Shown piece after piece: positions 54,449-63,705 of a DNA stretch of 64,000 bases; the first letter of the stretch is position 1; the number at the start of each line of letters is the position of its first letter. The DNA is from UBA2137 sp963740205 (GTDB lineage: Bacteria > Pseudomonadota > Alphaproteobacteria > Micavibrionales > Micavibrionaceae). Position numbers and translations under genes: made by a program. The notes beneath the pieces were generated by a model. That model made no database searches. It was not told the DNA's origin and saw nothing but the letters and a program-made list of their open reading frames with translations. The stretch covers positions 62,001 to 126,000 of the forward strand of contig CAVUDD010000002.1 of the NCBI GenBank assembly GCA_963740205.1. The letters run 5' to 3'.

Positions 54449-57057
54449 ATGCGCACCGATATACCTCAAACTATTTATCTTAAAGATTACTCACCCTACC
54501 CTTTCGAGATTGAACATGTTGCTCTGACTTTTGAGCTATTTGAAGATAAAACTATCGTACACTCGGTAATGAATTTAAGGCGGCAATCGCAAGGTAAAAA
54601 AGATTTGCGCTTGAATGGTGAAAAACTCAAGTTGTTGTCTCTTAAAATTGACGGTAAAGATTTTGATTACACCGTCACTGATAAAGAACTTATTATTGCT
54701 GATGTTCCAAGTAGCTTTGAGCTATCAACTACGGTTGAAATTGATCCTGAATCTAACACAGAACTTGAAGGGTTATATAAATCGGAAGGAAAATTTTGTA
54801 CACAATGCGAGGCAGAAGGCTTTCGTAAAATTACTTATTTCCCTGACCGTCCCGATGTTTTAACTACTTTCACCGTTCGCATTGAGGCAGATAAAGAGAA
54901 ATATCCTGTCCTTTTATCTAATGGTAATCTTACTGATGAAGGCGACTTAGATGATGTTCGCCATTACACGGTGTGGAACGACCCTTTTCCTAAGCCCTGT
55001 TATCTATTTGCCCTTGTCGCGGGTAATCTTGTTCATATTTCTGATGAATTTATAACTAAGTCAGGTCGAAAAGTTGATCTGCGCATTTATGTTCATAACG
55101 GTGATGAGGGGCAATGTGACCATGCCATGCGCAGCCTTATTAAGTCTATGAAATGGGATGAAGATGTTTATGGGCGAGAATATGAACTTGAACGCTTTAA
55201 TATTGTAGCTGTTTCTGATTTCAACATGGGTGCAATGGAGAATACATCCCTTAATATTTTCAACACAGCTCTTGTTCTGGCTCATCACGAAACGGCAACC
55301 GATTCAGATTTCATGCGTGTAGAAAGTGTAATTGCCCATGAATATTTCCACAACTGGACAGGAAACCGTGTGACGTGTCGTGACTGGTTCCAATTGTCAT
55401 TGAAAGAAGGACTTACAGTTTTTCGTGATCAAGAATTTTCAGCCGATATGAATTCACGATCTGTTCAACGTATTGATGACGTTAATCATCTGCGAAGATC
55501 ACAATTTCCAGAGGACGCATCCCCTCTTGCTCACCCTATTCGCCCGGATAACTATATCGAAATAAATAATTTCTACACAATGACGGTCTATGAAAAAGGT
55601 GCCGAAGTTATTCGTATGCAACACACGCTGCTGGGTGAAGATAATTATAGGAAAGCCACAGATCTCTATTTTGAACGCTACGATGGCATGGCTGTGACTT
55701 GCGAGGACTTTGTCCAATGTATGGCTGATGCCTCGGATTTGGATAAAGAGCTTATTTTTCCGTTGGTACCAGAATGCCGGAACACCCCGCGTTAGTGTCA
55801 AAACGAATTACGATGAAGACAACAAGGAATTTACGCTTACTCTTTCACAGGAATTACCTGATACACCAGGGCAAGCTAATAAACCTCCCCTCCTCATTCC
55901 TGTAGCTGTTGGCTTGATAAACCCCAATGGCGATGACATTGATTTAGGCGATGGTCAAACGACGCAAGTTCTTAAGCTTTTGAGCAAAGAACAAAGTTTC
56001 ACCTTTAAAAATATTCCCTCAAAACCTGTACCATCAATTCTCAGAAATTTTTCTGCGCCCGTTATTCTTAAAACAGATTTAAGCGAAGATGATTTCCGTT
56101 TCTTACAATTGCACGACAGTGATGGGTTTAACCGTTGGGAAGCTGGACAGACATTAGCGCTTCGCGCCATTGAAGCGGTTATGACCGATAGTGATGCCAA
56201 TATTGATAACTTCATTAATGATTACGGAATATTATTAGAGCAAGGACTATCGCAAGATACAGACAAGGCCTTGCTTGCTCGATCCTTAACTCTTCCTGCA
56301 GTAAGTCTTATTGGGCAGGCACAGGATGTTATTGATCCTGAACTCCATTAGTACTGCGCGCAATTCTATTTTAAAACGTATAAAGCGTGACCATAGAAAG
56401 TTACTTGATAGGCTTTATAAAGAATTAGCTCCTATAGGGAAGTTTTCCATTGCAGCAGAAGAAATAGCGCGGCGCTCTCTCAGAAACACTGTGCTGTCTC
56501 TTTTGACAACAACCAATGGAACGGGTTGCGCCAAATTGGCGCGCGACCATTATTTTGATGCTGATAACATGACCGACCGTGTGGCTGCTATCTCAGCAAT
56601 CGTTGATAATAATAACTCTGAACGTGATGAGGTGCTTTCAGACTTCTATAATCGCTTCAAAGACTATCAGCTTGTGATTGATAAATGGTTCGCTCTACAG
56701 GCAATGTCTGAGCGCAAGGGCATATTTGATGACTTGGAAGTGCTTCGCTCCCATCAAGATTTTACAATGAAGAACCCAAATCGTGTGCGCTCACTCTATG
56801 CCGCTTTTGCAATGAATAATCCTGTAAAGTTTCATGATCCTGACGGTAAAGGATACGAATTTCTTACCAATGCGATAATCGAACTTAATGATATCAACCC
56901 TCAGATTGCATCACGCCTAGTAACACCATTGCGTGAATGGAGACGTTATACACAAGGCAGGCAAGAACTGATGAAGGAATGCTTGGAGAGAGTAGCAAAA
57001 ACACCTAATCTTTCAGATAATGTCTTTGAAATTGTCTCAAAATCTCTCAAAACCTGA
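54449..57057 (+). CDS. pepN: Aminopeptidase N, M1 family (two frameshifts)
   Basis: This zinc aminopeptidase of about 869 residues removes N-terminal amino acids from peptides. The GAMEN exopeptidase motif (NMGAMENTSLNIF) and the HExxH-x18-E zinc motif (VIAHEYFHNWTGN ... SLKEG) are intact. The gene reads in three frames. Removing one base at about 55754 (CTTATTTTTC) gives DKELFFRWYQNAGTPRVSV, and removing one T at about 56349 (CATTAGT) gives DPELHSTARNSILKRI. Both restore family sequence. I chose ATG 54449 (MRTDIPQTIYLK). Its end overlaps rnhB by 38 bases. Confidence 0.93.
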
Positions 57058-57673
57058 CTTCTCTGTAGAAAACCAATTTGACGGTTTGGTCTGTGGGCTT
57101 GATGAAGTTGGGCGTGGCCCATTGGCGGGACCAGTTGTTGCCGCGTGTGTGATTATTCCAAACAACATTAAACACTTAGATTTTGTTTGTCAGCTTAATG
57201 ACAGTAAAAAAATAGCACCTAAGAAACGCGAGTGTCTTTTCGATGAAATCACCACGCACTGCATTTATGGTATAGCCCAAGCTAGTGTTAGTGAAATAGA
57301 TGACATCAATATTTTGCAAGCCTCTTTGCTTGCCATGAAGCGTGCCTATCTTTCTATGGGATGCTCTGTCCAGATGGCACTTGTTGATGGTAATAAGCTT
57401 CCCTCCCTTCCTTGTCAGGCGCAAGCTGTCGTCAAGGGGAACTCCATTTCTTCCTCAATTGCCGCGGCCTCTATTTTAGCAAAAGTAACGCGCGATAGAA
57501 TAATGCGAGAATTAGATGTGCTTCATCCCGGTTATGGTTGGAAGACAAATGCAGGTTACGGTGCAAAAGTTCATATGGAGGCTTTAGACGCTCTAGGAAT
57601 TACCTCTCACCACAGAACAACATTTGCCCCTATAAGAGAGCGGCTCAAAAATATTGCACTTGAGTCTACGTGA
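57020..57673 (+). CDS. rnhB: Ribonuclease HII
   Basis: RNase HII removes ribonucleotides from RNA-DNA hybrids. The acidic active site begins CGLDEVGRGPLAGPVVAA, with the Asp and Glu in place. ALVDGNKLP, VKGNSISSSIAAASILAKVTRD and MRELDVLHPGYGWKTNAGYG are typical. The 217 residues are normal. Its ATG lies within the end of pepN, a 38-base overlap that is real once pepN is repaired. It ends about 120 bases before ccrM, next to the first GANTC site of that leader. Confidence 0.95.
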   Translation: MSLKLSQNLSKPDFSVENQFDGLVCGLDEVGRGPLAGPVVAACVIIPNNIKHLDFVCQLNDSKKIAPKKRECLFDEITTHCIYGIAQASVSEIDDINILQASLLAMKRAYLSMGCSVQMALVDGNKLPSLPCQAQAVVKGNSISSSIAAASILAKVTRDRIMRELDVLHPGYGWKTNAGYGAKVHMEALDALGITSHHRTTFAPIRERLKNIALEST

Positions 57674-57803
57674 CACGTACACCACTATATATAGTGCAAA
57701 TCATTGACTCCACATAAAAAAATCCATTTTTAGCTTGACGGCGAATCGCCAATGATTCATGATTCGTTGGTAAGACAAAAACTTGGGGGAAGCATGTCGA
57801 GTC
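57662..57803 (+). promoter_or_regulatory. GANTC-rich control region of ccrM
   Basis: Six GANTC sites lie at 57662-57666, 57706-57710, 57743-57747, 57754-57758, 57761-57765 and 57799-57803, where about one per 270 bases is expected. The third is inside the exact palindrome GGCGAATCGCC (57740-57750). A 14-base palindrome CACTATATATAGTG lies at 57683-57696. Possible -35 boxes are TTGACT (57704-57709) and TTGACG (57735-57740). GANTC sites in the ccrM promoter are known in Caulobacter to tie its transcription to methylation state, so feedback control is likely here. Confidence 0.7.
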
Positions 57804-58942
57804 AAAAAGATAAATTATCCACAGATGCATTAAAGCGTAATGTTATTTTGAAGGGAGATTGCATTGAACAGATGTGTAGTCTGCCCAAAGGTCAGGTTGA
57901 CCTAATTTTTGCTGACCCTCCTTACAACTTACAGCTTCAAGGTGATCTTCATCGTCCAGATAGCTCAAAGGTTGATGCTGTTGATGACGAATGGGATCAA
58001 TTCGAAAGCTTTCAGGCTTACGATGAATTTACGCGCAATTGGCTTAAAGAGGCTCGCGACCTTTTAAGTGATGATGGTGCGATTTGGGTTATTGGATCTT
58101 ATCATAATATCTTTCGTATTGGTGCTATCTTACAAGATTTAGGTTATTGGATTTTAAATGACGTCATTTGGCGCAAATCCAATCCTATGCCTAATTTTAG
58201 AGGTCGTCGTTTTACCAATGCTCATGAGACAATGATTTGGGCGGCAAAATCTAAAGATAGCAAGTATCGCTTTAATTACGAGGCCATGAAGGCTCTCAAT
58301 GAAGATTTACAAATGCGATCTGATTGGTATCTTCCTTTGTGTACAGGACATGAGCGCCTAAAGAATGATGAAGGCGATAAATTGCACCCCACACAAAAAC
58401 CAGAGTCCCTTCTCTACCGCGTTATTTTATCATCTACTCAAAAAGGTGACGTTGTCCTTGATCCCTTCTTTGGTACAGGAACAACTGGCGCTGTGGCAAA
58501 GCAGCTTGGGCGCGATTACATTGGTATTGAGGCCGATAAAACCTATCAGAAGGAAGCCAAAAAGCGTATTGATGCCGTGGTTCCTATTGATGAAGAAGAT
58601 ATCTTGGTTACCCCCTCAAAACGTGAAGCTAAGCGTATTCCATTTGGCTGGCTTATTGAAAATGGGCTGCTTGAGCCAGGCGCAGAACTTACTGATAGTA
58701 AAAATAAGTTCTCTGCCAAGATAGGTGTTGATGGTCAGCTTATTGCCTCTGAGGGCAAAAATAAGCATAGAGGTTCAATTCATAAGGTTGGAGCAACATT
58801 GCAGAATGCCCCATCATGTAATGGCTGGACATATTGGCACTACAAAGAAAATGGAAGACGCTTTCCTATTGATGTTCTTCGTGAAAAGATGCGCGTTAAT
58901 CTTGAAAAGGCCGAAATGCAAATCGGGGAAAGCCTCAACTAA
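57794..58942 (+). CDS. ccrM: CcrM, cell-cycle-regulated adenine DNA methyltransferase (GANTC)
   Basis: CcrM methylates the adenine in GANTC and sets cell-cycle timing in alphaproteobacteria. It is a beta-class enzyme: the catalytic DPPYNL (residues 41-46) precedes the target-recognition region and the SAM-binding DPFFGTGTTGAVAKQLG. The C-terminal 80 residues form the CcrM-specific domain with IPFGWLIENGLLEPG. I chose ATG 57794 because GGGGGAAG stands just before it; the frame is open from 57752. The protein has 382 residues against 358 in Caulobacter. It is convergent with mutY. No restriction partner is present, so it is a solitary regulator. Confidence 0.94.
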   Translation: MSSQKDKLSTDALKRNVILKGDCIEQMCSLPKGQVDLIFADPPYNLQLQGDLHRPDSSKVDAVDDEWDQFESFQAYDEFTRNWLKEARDLLSDDGAIWVIGSYHNIFRIGAILQDLGYWILNDVIWRKSNPMPNFRGRRFTNAHETMIWAAKSKDSKYRFNYEAMKALNEDLQMRSDWYLPLCTGHERLKNDEGDKLHPTQKPESLLYRVILSSTQKGDVVLDPFFGTGTTGAVAKQLGRDYIGIEADKTYQKEAKKRIDAVVPIDEEDILVTPSKREAKRIPFGWLIENGLLEPGAELTDSKNKFSAKIGVDGQLIASEGKNKHRGSIHKVGATLQNAPSCNGWTYWHYKENGRRFPIDVLREKMRVNLEKAEMQIGESLN

Positions 58943-60003
58943 GGTAGTGATTTCATCACTTTTTTAAATAAAGTTGGAAATTCTGAGAGATTTATATCTT
59001 CTATATCTCTCCAGAAAAAATCCCTTTTGTCTTTTATTGCAAGATCACTTGAAATGGACTTTAGTTTCACCAAAATAGGTTTAAGAGTTAGTGAGAAATG
59101 TGTAAAAACATGCCGCACTTCTTTTAAATCCGCACTATCACCAGACAAACTTTCAAAAAGTGGTTCTTTACCAGCTTTGTCCAACAGCCATTCCGAGGTT
59201 GGAAAACCTATCATGCCAGCTAACATTCCTGTTTGAGGACGCCTCTCTAATAAAATTTTATTATCAGAGCTTAGAAAAATAGTTACAGATCCATATTTGT
59301 GAGGAACTGGTGTTTTCTTTATACGTTTTGGTAAATTACTGGCAATCTGCTTTTTAAATCCATCGCAAAATTTCGAAACAGGACATGAATGACAAAGTGG
59401 TGATTTGGGTCTACAAATCGTCGCGCCCAAATCCATGAGTGCTTGAGCATAATCAGAATGTCTTCCCTCATGCTCACCTACAAATAACAAAGCTTTTTCT
59501 TTTGCCTCAACTTTCCCATCCGGAAACGGTGTTTGTATGGCATATAAGCGTGCCATGATGCGTTCTACGTTACCATCTACGACATTAGCAGGCTTATTAA
59601 ATGCAATCGTCTGTATTGCACTTGCTGTGTATGGTCCAATCCCTGGCAAATTCAGGAGGTCTTTTTCCCCTTGTGGAAACACACCACTATAATCATTAGA
59701 AACGCTTTGTGCACATTTATGGAGGTTTCTAGCGCGTGAATAGTAACCTAATCCAGCCCACGCATCTGTAACGTCTGATTGCTCTGCTACAGCCAGCTTT
59801 TCAATGGATGGCCATAAATCTTTAAATTTAAGGTAATACGGAATAACCGCCTGTACAGTTGTTTGTTGTAGCATGATTTCAGAAAGCCAGACGTTATAAG
59901 CTGTTTGTGTATTTTTACCCTTTATGCGCCAAGGCAAATCGCGACCGTACTTGTCATACCATCCAAGCAAATCTTTTCTAAATTTTAAGGCATCTTTTTT
60001 CAT
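58939..60003 (-). CDS. mutY: MutY, adenine DNA glycosylase
   Basis: MutY removes adenine mispaired with 8-oxoguanine. It has the helix-hairpin-helix LPGIGPYTASAIQTIAF with catalytic Asp in VVDGNVERIMARLY. The [4Fe-4S] cluster cysteines occur in CRPKSPLCHSCPVSKFC. A C-terminal NUDIX-like domain recognises the 8-oxoG (KTPVPHKYGSVTIFLSSDN). I chose ATG 60003 (MKKDALKFRKDL); the frame is open to 60039. The 354 residues are normal. It is divergent from dciA and convergent with ccrM. Confidence 0.94.
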   Translation of the reverse strand: MKKDALKFRKDLLGWYDKYGRDLPWRIKGKNTQTAYNVWLSEIMLQQTTVQAVIPYYLKFKDLWPSIEKLAVAEQSDVTDAWAGLGYYSRARNLHKCAQSVSNDYSGVFPQGEKDLLNLPGIGPYTASAIQTIAFNKPANVVDGNVERIMARLYAIQTPFPDGKVEAKEKALLFVGEHEGRHSDYAQALMDLGATICRPKSPLCHSCPVSKFCDGFKKQIASNLPKRIKKTPVPHKYGSVTIFLSSDNKILLERRPQTGMLAGMIGFPTSEWLLDKAGKEPLFESLSGDSADLKEVRHVFTHFSLTLKPILVKLKSISSDLAIKDKRDFFWRDIEDINLSEFPTLFKKVMKSLP

Positions 60004-60042
60004 ATGCTGACAAACTACCTGAAAAGTTTTAAGGTGCAAGCC

Positions 60043-60519
60043 ATGGGCGGATTGAAACCTTTATCTCACGGCGTAAAAAGCGTTAGCGGCAAGACTTTTG
60101 AAAAAAAGTTTGTGGCAATCGGCCGTGTTCTTGATAATTGGCCTGCCATTGTAGGAGAAGAATTAGCAGGAAAAGCGCAGCCTTCTAAAATTAAAATGAG
60201 AAAGAAAAAGGGTGAATATCTTCGGACTCTTGTCATTGACGTCCCCGCCTCTGCTGCAACACTTATTCATTATCAAAAAGGTTTGATTATGGAGCGTATG
60301 AGCAGAATATTAGGACCTGAATACATTCATGATATTGATTGTATTTCTACTGGTAAAGGAAATATCAGAGGCGAATTGATTACTCAGAAAAAGAAAGAAG
60401 TCATTCTTGATGCCGAAAAAGAAAGCTATCTTGCCGACTCAATTAAAGATATAGAAGACGAAGAATTAAAGTCGCGCTTGAATGACTTCGGAAAATCTGT
60501 ATTAAAGAAGCCAGAATAA
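60043..60519 (+). CDS. dciA: DciA-family protein (DUF721)
   Basis: DciA proteins load the replicative helicase in bacteria without DnaC. The 158-residue protein has the DUF721 region with FVAIGRVLDNWPAIVGEELAG and LVIDVPASAATLIHYQKGLI, typical of the family. The C-terminus is charged and may be flexible. I chose ATG 60043 (MGGLKPLSHG), which has an AAGGTG site; ATG 60004 also reads in frame. It sits beside mutY, as is typical for alphaproteobacteria, where dsbA and smc usually follow directly; here efp, suhB and an OmpA-like gene intervene. Confidence 0.85.
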   Translation: MGGLKPLSHGVKSVSGKTFEKKFVAIGRVLDNWPAIVGEELAGKAQPSKIKMRKKKGEYLRTLVIDVPASAATLIHYQKGLIMERMSRILGPEYIHDIDCISTGKGNIRGELITQKKKEVILDAEKESYLADSIKDIEDEELKSRLNDFGKSVLKKPE

Positions 60520-60550
60520 TTAAATTCATAAGCCAAGGACGATTGCTCTC

Positions 60551-61117
60551 ATGAAAGTAAATGCAAACACATTAAAGCCAGGAAATATTCTTGAATATGA
60601 AGGTAGATTATATCGTTATATTACAGGTGATATTTCGCAACCTGGTAAGGGCGGATCATTTGTAAACGTTGTTATGCGCGATATTGAAACAGGCAGCAAA
60701 AATAATGTTCGTTTTCGCACACAAGAGTCGGTTGAAAAAGTCCGCTTGGATCAAGATTCGTATCAATATTTGTTTCAGGATGATGACGCCATTACACTTA
60801 TGCATCTTGAAACATATGAGCAAATTACAGTTCCCCATGAGACATTTGGTGAGGCTGTAAGATTCCTTCAAGACGGCATGCAGGTTGAAGTTGAAAGTTA
60901 TGAAGGCAAACCCTTGAGCGGGACATTACCCGATACAGCAACCTTTATGATTACAGAGGCAGACCCAGCCATTAAAGGTCAAACTGCTACAACATCATTT
61001 AAGCCAGCAGTTCTGGATAATGGTGTAAAAGTTATGGTTCCACCGCATATAGATTCAGAAACACGTATAGTAATTAAAACAGAGGACGGCTCGTACGTCG
61101 AAAAGGCAAAAGACTAA
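60551..61117 (+). CDS. efp: Elongation factor P
   Basis: EF-P relieves ribosome stalling on proline runs. The 188 residues have the KOW-like N-domain with the modifiable Lys33 in the loop PGKGG, the middle OB fold (YQYLFQDDDAITLMH, LETYEQI) and the C-terminal OB fold (PAIKGQTATTSFKPAVLDNG). The modification enzymes EpmA/EpmB are not in the window. It ends with its stop overlapping the suhB start (TAATG), so the two are co-translated. Confidence 0.96.
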   Translation: MKVNANTLKPGNILEYEGRLYRYITGDISQPGKGGSFVNVVMRDIETGSKNNVRFRTQESVEKVRLDQDSYQYLFQDDDAITLMHLETYEQITVPHETFGEAVRFLQDGMQVEVESYEGKPLSGTLPDTATFMITEADPAIKGQTATTSFKPAVLDNGVKVMVPPHIDSETRIVIKTEDGSYVEKAKD

Positions 61118-61911
61118 TGGCACTTCGCTCTCCAGATCTTAATGTAATGATAAAAGCTGCTGAAAAGGCCTCTAGATCACTTATTCGTGATTTCGGTGAG
61201 GTTGAACAGTTACAGGTCTCAAAAAAAGGTCCAGCCGACTTTGTTTCTCTAGCCGATAAAAGAGCAGAAAAGATAATTTTTGAAGAATTAAAATTTGCGC
61301 GCCCTGATTATTCATTCCTTATGGAAGAGAGTGGCAGCGTTGAAGGCAAAGATAAGGATAATCTTTTCATTATTGACCCCTTGGATGGAACAACCAATTT
61401 CCTAAACGGTATCCCACAATGGTGTATCTCTATTGCTCTTTCCCGTAAGGGTGAGATTGTCTGCGGGCTTGTGTATGACCCAATTAAAGATGAAATGTTT
61501 ATGGCCGAAAAAGGCCAAGGTGCCTTTATGCGCAACAAGCGCTTGAGAGTTTCAGGGAAATCAAAAACAGATGGTGCTGTTGTTGGCGGTGGATCACCTA
61601 TCAAATTTCATGACTTCCACAATGATTTCATGAAAGAATTTAATAATCTTCTCGCTCATCAAGTAACCTACAGGCGCATGGGTTCTGCAGCGCTAGATTT
61701 AGCCTACGTGGCGGCTGGGCGTTATGATGGTTACTGGGAAAGAGGACTTTCTGCATGGGATGTAGCAGCAGGTGTATTGCTTGTTAAAGAGTCTGGTGGC
61801 GTTGTGAAGTCATTTGATAAAACCAATAATGACCCTATATATTCTAAGGCTATATTGGCAACAAACTCAAACCTTCAAACCACACTTGAAAAAATACTTA
61901 TAAGTGGCTGA
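61117..61911 (+). CDS. suhB: Inositol monophosphatase family protein (SuhB-like)
   Basis: This metal-dependent phosphatase has the first metal motif with Glu in MEESGSVEG, the second IDPLDGTTNFLNG and the third WDVAAGVLLVKESGG. The 264 residues match bacterial SuhB/CysQ-type members. SuhB acts on inositol phosphates and also aids rRNA transcription. Distinguishing it from histidinol- or fructose-phosphatases is not possible by these motifs. It overlaps efp by one base and the OmpA-like gene by eight. Confidence 0.9.
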   Translation: MALRSPDLNVMIKAAEKASRSLIRDFGEVEQLQVSKKGPADFVSLADKRAEKIIFEELKFARPDYSFLMEESGSVEGKDKDNLFIIDPLDGTTNFLNGIPQWCISIALSRKGEIVCGLVYDPIKDEMFMAEKGQGAFMRNKRLRVSGKSKTDGAVVGGGSPIKFHDFHNDFMKEFNNLLAHQVTYRRMGSAALDLAYVAAGRYDGYWERGLSAWDVAAGVLLVKESGGVVKSFDKTNNDPIYSKAILATNSNLQTTLEKILISG

Positions 61912-62686
61912 TTTATATAGAAATAAGATACTATTTTATATGGCAATGTTTTTTTTGTCGTGCACTATTGTCTCTTTTGCTACAGCCCAAGAGTACAGGC
62001 CCCCTTCTCTTGATTTTGATGCGCCCGCGGTAGTAGAAACGCCTACCGAGCCTATAGCAGAACCAAAAGAAGAAATTCCCTATAAACCTCTTCCTGTTGA
62101 GTCTGTAGAGAAAAAAACAGCGCCTAAGCCTGCAGAAAAGCCTCTTAAGGAACTTCGTAAGATTGTGCCTCGTCCAGAAATTGTTGAAACTGCTCAGCCA
62201 AGTCCGGAAATAAAGAAACCTGAGCCAAAGACTGAAGAAAAACCTAGGACTCCTGCAGTTTCTGCACCTGCTATTGAAAAGGCTGCGCCTAAAAAAGTCG
62301 TTAAGCCACAGGACGTTGAAGCTATTCCCCTTGATGATATTAAGCCAGTTGATGTGACATCTGCCAAGGATGTATCACTTATAATTACCTATGAGGATGA
62401 TTCAGCAGGTCTATCGCAGGCTCAAATTGCTCGCCTTAAGGCAAGCCTTAATGATTTTAAATCTAAAGGAAAATTGAATATACACGCTTATGCCAACATT
62501 CCAGATGGTGGAAACGTAGGGTATGCACGCAGCCTTTCTTTATCTCGCGCCTTAACGATTAGAGAATGGTATGTGAATAATGGCATAAAGGCCGAGAATA
62601 TGACTCTCCGTGCATTAGGAGAGGCTCGTTTAGGAAACGACTCTGTTGCAAATTCAGTTGAAATATTTACTGGGAAGAAAAACTAG
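61904..62686 (+). CDS. OmpA-like periplasmic protein with Pro/Lys/Glu-rich linker
   Basis: A hydrophobic segment (residues 9-27) ending in ATAQ looks like a signal peptide. Residues 30-140 are a long linker rich in Pro, Glu, Lys and Ala with repeated EPK/KPEPK-type units. The C-terminal part (about 150-260) resembles the OmpA peptidoglycan-binding fold: SLIITYEDDSAGLSQAQIAR, LNIHAYANIPDGG, SLSRALTIREWYVNNGI, LRALGEARLGNDS. The linker could span the periplasm to reach murein. No lipobox is visible. It overlaps suhB by eight bases, so the efp-suhB-OmpA run is coupled. Confidence 0.8.
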   Translation: MADLYRNKILFYMAMFFLSCTIVSFATAQEYRPPSLDFDAPAVVETPTEPIAEPKEEIPYKPLPVESVEKKTAPKPAEKPLKELRKIVPRPEIVETAQPSPEIKKPEPKTEEKPRTPAVSAPAIEKAAPKKVVKPQDVEAIPLDDIKPVDVTSAKDVSLIITYEDDSAGLSQAQIARLKASLNDFKSKGKLNIHAYANIPDGGNVGYARSLSLSRALTIREWYVNNGIKAENMTLRALGEARLGNDSVANSVEIFTGKKN

Positions 62687-62812
62687 ACGTCCAAGTGTGG
62701 ATAAATAGCGCGTGACATTTTAAATCTATTGCCTATATCTCTTTGTATAATGCAGAATACAGCCATTCACGGCTACAGAGAACACTAGAAACTTAAAGGA
62801 AAGGTCCAAATC

Positions 62813-63700
62813 ATGGCGGACAAGAAAAAAACTTCCTCAATACTTATTCCTCTACTCATCGTTTTACTTGTCGGAGGAGTTATATATTACCTTTACGATA
62901 AATCACAAAAGACGGACACGATGGGTGACACAGCCATGATGTCTTCTGAACCCGAAATCGTTAGCGAAGATGATACTATTTCGTCCGAAACCTCTGATAC
63001 CGAATCTTCGGCTTTAATGGAACAGGATGAAAGTACAGATGGTGATGTAGTTAGAGAAACAGAGGTAATTACATTTAGCGAAGACCCTGCAACTGAACCG
63101 GTAACTGATAACCCAATCCGTCTCGACGGCCGTGACAGTATGTCATTACTTAATGCTGACGGCACCCTTGAGGACAGAACAGTGGGTGATGTCGTTGCTC
63201 CTATTAAAGTGATTGAGTACAGCTCTTTAACGTGCAGTCATTGTGCGACATTCCACACAGATACATACCCTAAGATTAAAGAGAATTATATTGATACTGG
63301 TAAAGTAGAAATGATTTTTCGCGAGTTTCCTTTGAATAAACCAGCTCTTGAGGCAAGCCAAATTTTACGTTGTATGCCCGAAGATAAATACCTTAGTTTT
63401 CAAGAGTTACTTTTTGAAACACAGGAGAATTGGGCGTTTGGTGATGATTACATCTCTAATCTTAAGCAAAATGCCAAACTTGCCGGTATGAGCGAGGAGG
63501 AATTTAATTCTTGTCTTGAGAACAAAGAATTACAAGAGGCTCTTACAAAACGTGTTCAGGAGGGATCTACAAAGTGGGATATTAAATCCACACCTACATT
63601 TGTAATCAACAATGGAGACAAAATTCTTGTAGGTAGCCAACCATACGAAGCTTTTGAAAAAGCATTCGATTCAATACTAGGTGAACAACCAACTGAATAA
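62813..63700 (+). CDS. DsbA-like thiol-disulfide oxidoreductase, membrane anchored
   Basis: The protein begins with a single span (about residues 9-28, LIPLLIVLLVGGVIYYLYD) that anchors it in the inner membrane. A long Asp/Glu/Ser/Thr-rich linker (residues 33-105) follows. The thioredoxin-fold domain has the active-site Cys141-Ser-His-Cys144 (SLTCSHCATFH) and the cis-Pro segment STPTFVINN. Its 295 residues resemble the DsbA-like thioredoxins found before smc in many alphaproteobacteria. The partner DsbB is not in the window. smc begins five bases after its stop. Confidence 0.9.
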   Translation: MADKKKTSSILIPLLIVLLVGGVIYYLYDKSQKTDTMGDTAMMSSEPEIVSEDDTISSETSDTESSALMEQDESTDGDVVRETEVITFSEDPATEPVTDNPIRLDGRDSMSLLNADGTLEDRTVGDVVAPIKVIEYSSLTCSHCATFHTDTYPKIKENYIDTGKVEMIFREFPLNKPALEASQILRCMPEDKYLSFQELLFETQENWAFGDDYISNLKQNAKLAGMSEEEFNSCLENKELQEALTKRVQEGSTKWDIKSTPTFVINNGDKILVGSQPYEAFEKAFDSILGEQPTE

Positions 63701-63705
63701 GCCGA

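Noticed and set aside
1003..57057. Programmed ribosomal frameshifting as an explanation for the split genes
   Set aside because: The ten sites need both plus-one and minus-one changes, share no slippery heptamer or downstream structure that I can see, and affect unrelated genes. Sequence error is simpler.
57794..58942. CcrM as part of a restriction-modification system
   Set aside because: No endonuclease gene lies nearby, the protein has the CcrM C-terminal domain and the locus matches the conserved cell-cycle location.
62746..62751. TATAAT box upstream of the DsbA-like gene as a promoter
   Set aside because: The -10 is perfect but no matching -35 lies at 16-18 bases; TTGCCT is only 11 bases away.
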